Below are positions 17,845 to 26,700 of a DNA stretch of 51,036 nt, in pieces. Position 1 is the stretch's first letter. Each line of letters opens with the position of its first letter. A model generated the notes under the pieces. That model was not told the origin of the DNA. It worked only from the letters and a program-made list of their open reading frames with translations, and made no database searches. The DNA comes from a bacterium (GTDB taxonomy: Bacteria > Armatimonadota > Chthonomonadetes > Chthonomonadales > Chthonomonadaceae): NCBI GenBank assembly GCA_900299305.1, contig OMJJ01000331.1, positions 1 to 51,036 of the forward strand. The letters run 5' to 3'. The translations under genes and the position numbers were made by a program.

Positions 17845-19353
17845 ATGGACGCAGAAGAGAGAGTAAAACCAATAACAAAGATGTTGGGAGGGGTGGTCGC
17901 CATAATGGTTGCCGCCTTCCTGTTCTCGCGTTCTGGTATGGCGCGAGAGGTACACACCTCGTTTGGAGCGAAGCAACCGCGTACTGTGCTACGGGTGTGG
18001 GACTGGTGGTCGCCCTCTACCGACGAGAAGTTTGGGTTCTATTTTGAGGCGGTAAAGCGGGAGTTCGAGCAGTTACACCCCGACGTAGAGCTGGTAATAC
18101 AGTACGTTCCGTTCTCGCAGTACGAGCAGAAGATGGCGACGGCGTTGGTGGGCAACAGCCCCCCCGATGTATTTCAGTCTTCGGTAGCGTGGGCAGAGGG
18201 CTTCTACGATAGAGGGATGCTATTGCCCCTAAACGGCTTCCTCGCTTCTCCTGAATCCAAAGCCTTGCTCCCCGAACAACGGCTTACCCAAGACCGCTAT
18301 CTCGAATCGGCATGGAAACACAACACCACTTCCGACGGCACAGTATTCGGGATACCACAGATTTTGGACGCGGACTGCCTTGCATGGAACCTCGATATGC
18401 TAAAAGAAGCCGCCCAAACCGACCCCGAAATCCGCAGTATGTTCGCCCAAAACCCCGACGGTAGCCCCAACTACTCCCATCTAAAAGCGGATGGAGTGAA
18501 GGACTGGGAGATGTTTCGGCGAGTGACAAAAAAACTGACGAAGCGAGACGCGCAAGGCAACGTCACTCAGGCGGGGTTTGTGCTACACGCGCACGGAAGC
18601 GGTTCGAGTACCTTTTTGTCGTGGTGGGCGGCGAACGGAACCAACCTTCAGAACGCAGAGGGAACCCACACCCTTTTCGATAGCCCCGAAGGGGTGGAAG
18701 CGGTGCGCTTTGTATTAGACCTCTACTGGAAGGACAATGTGAGTTTTCCTTTTCGCCGCCAACTGAGTGTGGACGAGGTATTTAATCAGGGACATTCGGC
18801 TTGTGTGGCTTCGGGAACGTGGGCGGGGAAGTATATTCGGCGCAACACAGAGAACAAAATACACTTCGACATGACCCCCTACCCGCCGGGCCCCCATGGT
18901 AACGGGCAGTCTACTATCGCTTGGGGGAATATGCTGGTTATCCCAAAACGCGCCCGTCAGGCAAAACTGGCATGGGAGTATATTCAGTTCATCTGCTCAA
19001 AATCGGGCAGTTTGCGCCTCCTCAAGTATTTGGGGCAGAATGCGCCCCGCAAAGACTTCTACGAGACCCCCGAATGGGGTGAGGAGTGCCGCCGCTATCC
19101 CGACCTCATCAACATCCCTGCCATCTGTGCAAGCGGTAAAAAGCGGCATCATACCCAGAGCCAAGCGGTAGACTACGCCTCCCAAGCCACCTTCGAGACC
19201 CTGCTACTGCACTACCCCGAAATTGAGCAAGGAAAGGGGGCATACCCCTCGGTAAAAGCAGGGGTAGAGAAGGCAGGGGAGGCAGTGAATAAGGTCTATG
19301 AGCGTTACAATAGGCAGGTAGCAGAGTGGAAGCAGAGGGAGGCAACCCGATGA
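17845..19353 (+). CDS. Sugar ABC transporter substrate-binding protein
   Basis: A 502-residue family-1 extracellular solute-binding protein. The ATG at 17845 is preferred over an in-frame TTG at 17821 because AGGA lies five bases upstream. A hydrophobic segment (about 15-29) is a signal peptide or anchor; no lipobox is seen. Typical features include LRVWDWWSPSTDEKF, FEQLHPDVELVIQYVPFSQYEQKM and NSPPDVFQ near the N-terminus and SGTWAGKYI later. It is longer than the usual 420-450. Its stop overlaps the permease start by four bases (ATGA), showing translational coupling. Confidence 0.93.
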   Translation: MDAEERVKPITKMLGGVVAIMVAAFLFSRSGMAREVHTSFGAKQPRTVLRVWDWWSPSTDEKFGFYFEAVKREFEQLHPDVELVIQYVPFSQYEQKMATALVGNSPPDVFQSSVAWAEGFYDRGMLLPLNGFLASPESKALLPEQRLTQDRYLESAWKHNTTSDGTVFGIPQILDADCLAWNLDMLKEAAQTDPEIRSMFAQNPDGSPNYSHLKADGVKDWEMFRRVTKKLTKRDAQGNVTQAGFVLHAHGSGSSTFLSWWAANGTNLQNAEGTHTLFDSPEGVEAVRFVLDLYWKDNVSFPFRRQLSVDEVFNQGHSACVASGTWAGKYIRRNTENKIHFDMTPYPPGPHGNGQSTIAWGNMLVIPKRARQAKLAWEYIQFICSKSGSLRLLKYLGQNAPRKDFYETPEWGEECRRYPDLINIPAICASGKKRHHTQSQAVDYASQATFETLLLHYPEIEQGKGAYPSVKAGVEKAGEAVNKVYERYNRQVAEWKQREATR

Positions 19354-20195
19354 AAGAACGTTCTCGTATAGAGTGGGCGGCTTACCTCTACATTGCGCCA
19401 GCGTTTCTGCTCACCCTACTGTTTAGCCTGTTTAGTATGGGAGTCAGTTTCTGGACGAGCCTTCATAACTGGGATGCGTTTGCGGGTAGCGGGGCGTTTG
19501 TTGGGTTTGCAAACTACAAGCGAGTGCTGTTTGGAGGAGATAGCGTCTTTTGGGTGGCTCTCCGAAACACTACTCTCTATGTGCTTATGGTGCTGATGGG
19601 GATGTTGTGTACCGCGCTCCCACTTGCCCTACTCTGCCGAAAAGCGAAGTATCTGCAAGGACTGTTTCGTACCCTCTACTTTTTGCCAAGCATTACGCCG
19701 GGAGTGGTGGTATCGCTGATATTCTACCAACTTTTTGGGCTATGGGGGCAACTGCTAGATAAGAGTACCACCGCCCTTTTCGCGATTGCGATGATGGGGG
19801 TCTGGAGCGGCATGGGCTACAATATGCTTCTCTTTCTTGCAGGGCTAAACGAGATACCTGCGGACTTTTATGAGGCGGCACGGATGGACGGCGCGAACTC
19901 TTTTAGTGAGTTCTGGCACATCACCATTCCCTTTTTGCGAAACACCCTCGTCTTTGTGATAGTGATGACGATTATCGGGGCGTATCAGGTGTTTACATCG
20001 GTGTATGTGATGACGGGCGGCGGACCGGAGCGGAGTACGCAGGTTCTGGCATTTGATATATTTATGAACGCCTTTAGCGTGGCGGGGCAGATGGGATATG
20101 CAAGTGCGGCGGCGTGGCTTCTGTTTTTGGTGATAGGAGTGTTTGTCTTTATTCAGATGCGCCTTATGAAAAGTCGGCGCATCTACGACGAGTAG
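19350..20195 (+). CDS. Sugar ABC transporter permease (MalF/UgpA type)
   Basis: A 281-residue inner-membrane permease with about six hydrophobic helices. The EAA loop, which contacts the ATPase, reads YEAARMDGANSFSEFWHITIPFL. ATG at 19350 overlaps the preceding stop and has GGAGG upstream; a GTG at 19326 in frame is less likely. It pairs with the next gene to form the channel of a carbohydrate importer. The matching ATPase is not in the window and is probably a shared MsmK/UgpC-type protein elsewhere. Confidence 0.94.
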   Translation: MKERSRIEWAAYLYIAPAFLLTLLFSLFSMGVSFWTSLHNWDAFAGSGAFVGFANYKRVLFGGDSVFWVALRNTTLYVLMVLMGMLCTALPLALLCRKAKYLQGLFRTLYFLPSITPGVVVSLIFYQLFGLWGQLLDKSTTALFAIAMMGVWSGMGYNMLLFLAGLNEIPADFYEAARMDGANSFSEFWHITIPFLRNTLVFVIVMTIIGAYQVFTSVYVMTGGGPERSTQVLAFDIFMNAFSVAGQMGYASAAAWLLFLVIGVFVFIQMRLMKSRRIYDE

Positions 20196-20203
20196 GTGAG
20201 AAG

Positions 20204-21115
20204 ATGGGGTTTTACAAACGAAACCGGCTAGGCACTATAACAGCGTTGTTGGTGATGTGCTTGGGAGCATGGGTGATGGCATTTCCCTACCTTTTTGCGA
20301 TAGGGAGCTCCTTCAAGTCGCGTTCCGAGTTCTCTACCGACAAGTTTTCGCTGATTCCGCCCCGCTATCAGCCCGCCAAACTGTGGAACCGCTACGTAGG
20401 CGGAAAACACGACCCCGAACACGAGGCGCAACTAAAGAACTGGTATCCCACTCGCAACTATGTAGAGGCAGTGGTGTATGGCGGCATAGACAGGTTTTTG
20501 TGCAACAGTTTTATCTACGCGCTTATCGTTACTTCGGTGAGTCTGTTTTTCAATATGCTGGCGGCGTATGCGTTTGCCCGCATGAAGTTTCCGGGACGGG
20601 AACTCCTGTTCAATATCCTGCTTGCTACCATGATGATTCCGAGCGTAGTTACCCTGATACCGCAGTTTTTGGTAATACAGAAAATCGGGCTGGTAGACCA
20701 CTGGCTTGGCGTGGTGCTACCGAGTTTCGCAGGTGCATTTGGTATCTTTTTGCTGAGGCAGTTCTTTCTAAATATCCCTAGCGAACTAGAGAACGCGGCA
20801 CGTTTGGACGGCTGTTCTCGGTGGGGGATTTTGTGGCACATTATCGCACCTCTCTCCAAACCTGCCCTGATAACGCTGGGGCTGTTTACGTTTATGGGGG
20901 CTTGGAACTCGTTTGAGTGGCCCCTTGTAGTGCTAAGTAACGAGAACTACTACCCGCTGACGGTGGGGCTTGCGCTGTTTCGTGACCAGAATACACAAGA
21001 CTGGCCCCGCATCTTGGCGGCAGGAGTGATGGGAAGCGCACCGCTGATAGCCCTCTTCTATTTGGCGCAAAAGTTTTTGGTGGGGGGTATCAGTTTGAGC
21101 GGCATGAAGACGTAG
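20204..21115 (+). CDS. Sugar ABC transporter permease (MalG/UgpE type)
   Basis: A 303-residue permease. The ATG at 20204 begins MGFYKRNRLG, has AGGTGAG upstream and lies eight bases after the previous stop; a longer open frame from 20114 overlaps the first permease and is rejected. Six membrane helices and the EAA motif ENAARLDGCSRWGILWHI are visible. A loop between helices 1 and 2 (about 45-95) is longer than usual and rich in charged residues, perhaps contacting the binding protein. The sugar carried cannot be read from the sequence. Confidence 0.94.
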   Translation: MGFYKRNRLGTITALLVMCLGAWVMAFPYLFAIGSSFKSRSEFSTDKFSLIPPRYQPAKLWNRYVGGKHDPEHEAQLKNWYPTRNYVEAVVYGGIDRFLCNSFIYALIVTSVSLFFNMLAAYAFARMKFPGRELLFNILLATMMIPSVVTLIPQFLVIQKIGLVDHWLGVVLPSFAGAFGIFLLRQFFLNIPSELENAARLDGCSRWGILWHIIAPLSKPALITLGLFTFMGAWNSFEWPLVVLSNENYYPLTVGLALFRDQNTQDWPRILAAGVMGSAPLIALFYLAQKFLVGGISLSGMKT

Positions 21116-21134
21116 AAGTGATGAATAGTATGCC

Positions 21135-21824
21135 ATGATAACGGATATTATGTTCGATTTTTTTGGGACACTAGTGCTCTACAAACAGGGTGCCTTTCAT
21201 ACAGCACCATATTTACGTACCCATGACTACCTTCTGAGGCATGGCTTTAATGTCTCTTATGAGCATTTCACGACTGCCTTTGAATCTGCCTCCCATGAGT
21301 TAGAGACAAAAGCGACGCTTACGGGGCAAGAGTATCACATGAACGAACTGGGTGCGTTATTCTTTCGTACTGCGTTTTCTGTAGATGCCCCCGAAACGCT
21401 GGTTGTACCGTTTGTAGCGGTGTTTTTAGAGGAGTGGAGCCGGGGGGTCGTGTATTTGGATTCTCTTGCCCCTTTCTTGGAAAAACTAGCGAAAACCTAC
21501 CGCCTTAGCGTACTTTCCAACACCAATTTCCCCCCTCTTATCCACAACCACCTTGTAGCAATGGGGGTAGCACATCACTTTTCGGTAGTGTTTACCTCTA
21601 TTGAGGTGGGAATAAGGAAGCCCTATCCTACCATTTTTCAGCACGCGCTAACTGAACTTGAGGTCAGTGCTGAGAACATTATCTATGTTGGGGATAGTTA
21701 TGTAGCCGACTATGAAGGAGCCACTATGGCAGGAATACGCTGTATTCTTATCGCCCCACAAGAACAGTATCCGAATGTTCCACATTGTGTCTCTTCTCTT
21801 TTTGAATTGGAGCAGTATCTGTAA
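21135..21824 (+). CDS. HAD-like hydrolase lacking the second catalytic Asp
   Basis: A 229-residue HAD fold protein of subfamily IA (helical cap inserted after motif I). Motif I is FDFFGTL: the nucleophile Asp8 is present, but the +2 position, Asp in phosphatases, is Phe10. Motif II is LSNTN, motif III the Lys of RKPYPTIF, and motif IV YVGDSYVADYEGA. Loss of the +2 Asp is seen in haloacid-dehalogenase types (often Tyr) and some non-phosphatase members, so a phosphatase role is doubtful. It follows the permease by 19 bases, last in the run, and may act on an imported or derived compound. Confidence 0.85.
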   Translation: MITDIMFDFFGTLVLYKQGAFHTAPYLRTHDYLLRHGFNVSYEHFTTAFESASHELETKATLTGQEYHMNELGALFFRTAFSVDAPETLVVPFVAVFLEEWSRGVVYLDSLAPFLEKLAKTYRLSVLSNTNFPPLIHNHLVAMGVAHHFSVVFTSIEVGIRKPYPTIFQHALTELEVSAENIIYVGDSYVADYEGATMAGIRCILIAPQEQYPNVPHCVSSLFELEQYL

Positions 21825-21924
21825 CTTGTGAGAGATTTCATAAGGCTTCTCATTCTAAAAAGGCTTTCACGAAAAAATAGGGTAGAATAGCAAAAAGAGA
21901 CTACTCAAAATTTAGGAGAGTGTT

Positions 21925-22221
21925 ATGCCCGGACTGGATTTAGAAGAACTACGGCTATCCGAACTAGACCCCGCCCCGATTTCGGATGTGGAGGGCGGCT
22001 ATATTGTTATCCTCTATAACGACGACTACCACTCGTTCGACGAAGTTATTGCCCAAGTGCAGATTGCTACCGGCTACGACATAGACCGCTGTATCGAAAT
22101 TATGTTGATAGCACACACCACAGGACGCGCTATCGCCTATACCGGAGACGAATCGGAGTGTGAGCGGGTAGCGGCGGTACTGCGCCGTATTCGCTTGCAG
22201 GTAGAGACAGACAGGCTTTAA
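21925..22221 (+). CDS. clpS: ATP-dependent Clp protease adaptor ClpS
   Basis: ClpS delivers N-degron substrates to ClpAP/ClpCP. The 98 residues match the family; the core reads VILYNDDYHSFDEVIAQVQ, with the NDD-H pocket for the N-terminal residue, then the Clp-binding AHTTGRAIAYTG. TAGGAG precedes the ATG by seven bases, with a possible -10 TAGAAT at 21883-21888. No clp ATPase or peptidase gene is adjacent. Confidence 0.95.
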   Translation: MPGLDLEELRLSELDPAPISDVEGGYIVILYNDDYHSFDEVIAQVQIATGYDIDRCIEIMLIAHTTGRAIAYTGDESECERVAAVLRRIRLQVETDRL

Positions 22222-22251
22222 GGAGCCTCTCCTCTTGAAGAGGGAACACCA

Positions 22252-22425
22252 ATGACTCCTAATATCGACCTTAATGCAGAACAAGAGGCTTACCTGAATG
22301 TGCTTGCGAATGAGACAGAAGAGATGTCTGAGGAAGAGTTATCTCGCTCTATGATGTTGCTTTCGGAGTCTGTTTTTAATAGGGTATGGGATAATGACGA
22401 GGACTCTGTTTATGACACCCTTTAA
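22252..22425 (+). CDS. Orphan antitoxin-like small protein
   Basis: A 57-residue acidic protein (ATG at 22252, stop at 22423-22425). The C-terminus, FNRVWDNDEDSVYDTL, follows the pattern of antitoxins paired with MazF/PemK- or RelE-type toxins, where a WDNxEDxxY(D/N) tail wraps the toxin; the middle is a Glu-rich helix. No toxin follows: a modular repeat begins about 10 bases downstream, so the toxin may have been lost. It lies 30 bases after clpS, with GAGGGAA as ribosome site. The call rests on resemblance of a short sequence. Confidence 0.55.
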   Translation: MTPNIDLNAEQEAYLNVLANETEEMSEEELSRSMMLLSESVFNRVWDNDEDSVYDTL

Positions 22426-22435
22426 TACCTGATGT

Positions 22436-22569
22436 TACGCAGAAACCCGCCTCTTCCCAACCTTTCCCCTTCGCAAATTGAGAAGGGCATGATACTTAAA
22501 CTACGGTTGCGACGCAGGGGTGACGTTCCTTCCCCTTGTTAAGGGGAAGGCTAGGATGGGGTGAGTGCT
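22436..22569. repeat. Modular hairpin repeat downstream of the antitoxin-like gene
   Basis: Two modules. The first, CCCAACCTTTCCCCTTCGCAA (22457-22477 region), matches the reverse complement of the repeat at 8141-8232. The second holds a perfect 10-bp hairpin, CCTTCCCCTT-gtt-AAGGGGAAGG (22528-22550), followed by AGGATGGGGTGAGTGC, which matches the repeat at 11172-11193 in reverse. No coding potential. Confidence 0.6.
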
Positions 22570-22622
22570 AATCTGACGGCGAGCAACCACTTTTCATTGT
22601 ATAGCAACAGAGAGTAACCATC

Positions 22623-22823
22623 ATGGATATTCAGAAAATCGTTGCGTTGGGGCTTGTGGTAACAGCCGCGCTCTATTTGGGGCGGCGGTGGGTTCTCTCA
22701 TTACGAGCGTTTTGGAGCCGTAAAGGGGGATGTGAGGAGGGCTGTGGCAAGTGCGGCATGGCGCAGGTTGCGGAGGCACGAGGCAGGCGCGGACTCTCTA
22801 TTCCTCTCAAGCCCAAGCACTAA
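22623..22823 (+). CDS. Small single-pass membrane protein with Cys cluster
   Basis: A 66-residue protein: one membrane helix (IVALGLVVTAALYLG, about 5-19), an Arg/Lys stretch, then GCEEGCGKCG (C-x3-C-x2-C), and a basic tail. The shape resembles FeoB-associated cysteine-rich membrane proteins, but no feoA or feoB gene is near, so iron transport is only a possibility. The ribosome site is weak. Its stop overlaps the end of the convergent next gene by four bases. Confidence 0.6.
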   Translation: MDIQKIVALGLVVTAALYLGRRWVLSLRAFWSRKGGCEEGCGKCGMAQVAEARGRRGLSIPLKPKH

Positions 22824-23647
22824 GAGGCGTTTGCGATTAACTCTAAATCCTCTTGAAGCGCAAGAACGGGCATACCGGGCATATAGTCGTGTGTGGTAGG
22901 CTCTACCAGTTTGGAAAATGCCTCTATTACGCTCTGAATACGCTCTGCGCCCTCGTAGGCGTACTCTAGTATTTCAATAATGGGCGCGACCTCACTCACA
23001 CCACTCTCTAACCAGTAGTTAAGGTGCTTCAACGCGCCCTCTGTGTTCGCTTTGACGGCAAAGAGAGGATTGAACACCTTGTGTTTCAGGGTTCCTGTGG
23101 CTTGAAGCACGGTATCCATTTTCGCTAGTTTGATACTCTCCGCTTGTAGTGCCTGATTCTGTAGCATCTCCCCTTGCAGTTGCGCCGCCATCTCTACCAG
23201 AAGTTTGGTAGCGTCCTCCATGTCCTCTTCGTTATGTACTCTCTCAGCGTTCGTCTGATCTAGTTCCCGCTTTAGTTCCTGTATGCGCTCTAGGGTTGCT
23301 AGGTGCTGAAAGCCCCGCTCCACACACTTAACTAGTGCACAGATAGGGGACTGTAGCACAAAGTAGTCCTCTGCCTCTTCTATCTCCTCTTCATAAGTGC
23401 TAAGTAGAGCAATAAAGTAGGGAGTGGCAAGTGATTTACGAAGGGTATCTACGGTAGTAGGTCGCTGATGGTAGAAGGAGGCATCTATCACTACCACCCC
23501 GTAGCGTCCCGAAGCGAGTGCGAACTTCGCTTCATTCAGCGTAAGCACGGCAGTAACGCACCTGTTTTTCGCCTCTAAAGCGGTAACGAGTGCCTCTTGC
23601 GGGGCGGGGGTTATCAGTAGTACTCCTTGTGAGGAGAGATGGCTCAT
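22820..23647 (-). CDS. Receiver-like domain with coiled coil and H-box, no ATPase
   Basis: A 275-residue soluble protein. Residues 8-115 resemble a CheY-type receiver fold (VLLITPAP, VVVIDAS with Asp55, then a helix and FIALLST). A coiled coil follows (about 118-165). Residues 180-245 resemble a histidine-kinase dimerisation domain: LKHKVFNPLFAVKANTE (His189, with the NPL turn), then a second helix. There is no HATPase domain, so it cannot phosphorylate itself. It may be a phosphotransfer protein or a degenerate regulator; the acidic pocket of the receiver is incomplete. It has its own start, and no kinase lies beside it. Confidence 0.65.
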   Translation of the reverse strand: MSHLSSQGVLLITPAPQEALVTALEAKNRCVTAVLTLNEAKFALASGRYGVVVIDASFYHQRPTTVDTLRKSLATPYFIALLSTYEEEIEEAEDYFVLQSPICALVKCVERGFQHLATLERIQELKRELDQTNAERVHNEEDMEDATKLLVEMAAQLQGEMLQNQALQAESIKLAKMDTVLQATGTLKHKVFNPLFAVKANTEGALKHLNYWLESGVSEVAPIIEILEYAYEGAERIQSVIEAFSKLVEPTTHDYMPGMPVLALQEDLELIANAS

Positions 23648-23728
23648 GGGGGTTTCCCTTTGAAAAGAGAGTTTCTACCTACCATTATTGCCAGTATGGG
23701 GGCGGTTCCCTATAGCAAACTTACCTGT

Positions 23729-26700
23729 TTAACTCGGACACACAAAGTAGAAGGGGCAACGAGGGCAAACTCTGTCATCGGGGTTTGGGTGGAAGTTACC
23801 GGCGCGTAGCTCTTGTAGGGCTATATCGTATCTCTCAATGCGCCTAATCTCGTACCGTGCTTTTTCGGGGACTTCTAACTCTGCTTTTGCGGAAGGATAG
23901 ATTAGGCTTACCTCAATTTTTTTGTCGGGGAACTTGAGTTGGGCGGCGCGGCGTAGCAAGGCGAGTTCGGGGGCGCGGGAGTCCTCTTCGTCGGGGCGGC
24001 TACGCTTCTGCTTCATTAGGCGGATGGTGTTTCCGCTTCTCCGCACATCCTCGCAGTACACCCGAATCGTGCCGTGTTCCAGTTCCGCCGTAAACTCTTG
24101 GGCATAGGTTTTGGCGTGGGGTTCGCTTAAAAACTGGTGTACTCCCGCCAAGTAGAGCGTTGCCTCTTCGCGGTAGGTGGGCAGTTGGGGGTGGGTTTCG
24201 AGTTGGCATTTGTCCTTCCAAAGTGCTTCCCAGCGTTCGGTAACGGTAGGGAAATCGGGCAAGTTCGTCTCTTGCTTCATCCACTGGGCTACTTCGGTTA
24301 GGCTGTCTTGGTAGGCGCGGTAGGGCGTTACTTCGTAGGAGGTGGGCAGTTGGATAACCCGCTGGTAGTAGTAGCGGCGTGGGCAGGACTGGTACTGCTC
24401 TAGGGCGCGTAACGAGAGTTCTGGTTTGGTATCGGGGAGCGGTAGGGGCGGTGCCTCTTGGGTTAGCGGGGTGATGCGTTGCCACTCGGTACGCTCTACG
24501 GTATGCCCCTGCAAAAGCGGGGCGATACTTTGCAGAAGCGGGGAAGGTTGGAGGGGTCTCCCATTTCTGGTTGTAGGGTATGTAAGATAGAGGTGGTCTT
24601 TTGCACGGGAGAGAGCCACAAAAAAGAGGCACTTGTCGCCGTCTTCGTCCTCGCTCATACTCTCGCCTAGCGCGTTTGTCATGGGGGGAAGCGTTGCCAT
24701 ACTGCCGCGCTTTTGCGGTGGAAACTGCCCTTGCACGAGGTTGGGAAGGTAGACAATGGGAAACTCCAACCCCTTCGAGGTGTGAATCGTCATAAGGCGT
24801 ACCCCGTCGAGTGCCTCCATATTTCCGCTAGAGTGCAGAGACCTCTCCTCTCCGCATTGCAGGATGTGACGCAGATAGCGGAGGAAGTCGGCGTAAGGAG
24901 TGTTGGAATCGGAGGGGAGTTTGCGCGTTACATTTCGAGCGAAATCGAGGAGTTGGTGGAGTGCAAACAGCCGCTTTTGCGCCGTAAAGTGGGTACTGCT
25001 ACAGAGGGGGCGAAGGTAACTACTGGTCTCGAAGAGGTAGCGAGTCCAGAACTGCCAAGCGTTCGGCTGAAAGAGTAGCCCCTCTATCTCTTCCCACAGT
25101 TTAGCGGCTCCACGCTGTCCCTGTTCCGAGAGTTCTCCTGTAGCGACTGCCCCTTCTAACGCAAATGGAAACGCCTGTTCGGACTTCTGTGCGAACCCGA
25201 TAACTTTCTGCACATCCTCCAGCGGCAGGGCGTACTCTGGGAACTGCGCCACACGTAGGAGTGCCGAGCCGTGCGGCTCCGATACAAACGCCAGCAGAGC
25301 CAACATATCTCTGATTTCAGGACGCTCTAGCAACCCGCCAGTGTGTAGAACGGGGATTTCGCGCTCCTCCAGAAACTGAGCAAAGTCGCTTGCTTGGCGG
25401 TTGGTACGGCAGAGTATTGCCTGTTCCCAATACCCCACCCCTTGCGATTTCCAGCACCGAATCTGCTCTACAAGGTGGTCGGCTTGGGCGGTTTCGTCCT
25501 CTGCTGTGGCAAGGGTAATGGCGGGTTCTGTTTTTGTACCGCGTTGTGCCTCCCAAGATACCTCTCCTTGCTCTTCTTCCTCCGACATCTGGGTCGCTAC
25601 ACCGCTAAACAGGTTTACAAGATGCTCTGTAGATCGGTAGTTTACATCGAGGCGAAGGCGTGTACCGCCCGGAAAGTCCGTCTCGAACTGCCGAATGTTG
25701 GCAGGGGAAGCCCCCCGAAACCGATAGATGGCTTGGCGTACATCGCCCACCGCCCAAAAGCCTTTGCCGTCTCCTGCCAACCGCCTTAGCAGTTGTGCGC
25801 TTGCCCTATTGATGTCTTGGTACTCGTCCGCGAGAATATGAGCGTACTGGCGTTGCCAACGCTCGCGTACATCGGGGCAGGTGTCTAGGAGTTCTACAGA
25901 GCGCATGATAAGGTCGCCGAAATCAAGAAAGCCCTCTTGCGCCAAAACCTGCTGATAGACGCGGTAGAACTCCGCGATTTCCAAAGACTTTCGGGCGGCA
26001 CTCTCTGCCTCTGGGGTAGCAGCACTTGCGAGTTGCCGTTGCGCCGAGAGGAGGTAGTCACTAGGGGTCTGTAGTTCGTCCTTTGCACGGGAGATGCACC
26101 TTAGAATATCGGGGAAGGGAAAGGTGGGCTGATGCAGGTAGCGGTACTCACGGAGGGAGAGTTTGTCTAGGTTGCGCTCTAGGAGGAGTATCACATCAGC
26201 GATTTCGATAAGTTGGGGGTGGAGGGGTAGCCCAATACGTCTCCCCTCTTTCTTGAGCAGCTCCATACCAAAAGAGTGAAAGGTTCCCATCCAGACCTGT
26301 TCGGCGGGTAGCCCTACCGCGCTTCGGAGGCGTACCCGCATCTCCTCTGCCGCCTTGTTTGAGAAGGTGAGGGCGAGAATTTTTTGAGGCGGTACTCCCT
26401 TTTCGAGAAGCAGATGATGTAGGCGTGAGGTGAGAGTGCGTGTTTTGCCGGTGCCGGGTCCTGCCTCTACCAGTACGGGGCAGAGGTTACTTTCGGCGGC
26501 GCGTTGCTGACTAGGGTCGAGGGGGAACTTCGCCGATTTGGTCTCGATGCCAGAGAGGAGTGCCTCTTTTTCGTTTGCGGGGGGAACCAGTAGCGCGTAC
26601 TGTAGTTGTAGGCTTACGATAGAGAGGGGTAGCCCCGACTGACGGGCTATCTCTTTTGCACTCCAGCCCTGTTGCGTTACATTTCGTAACAGGGAGGTAG

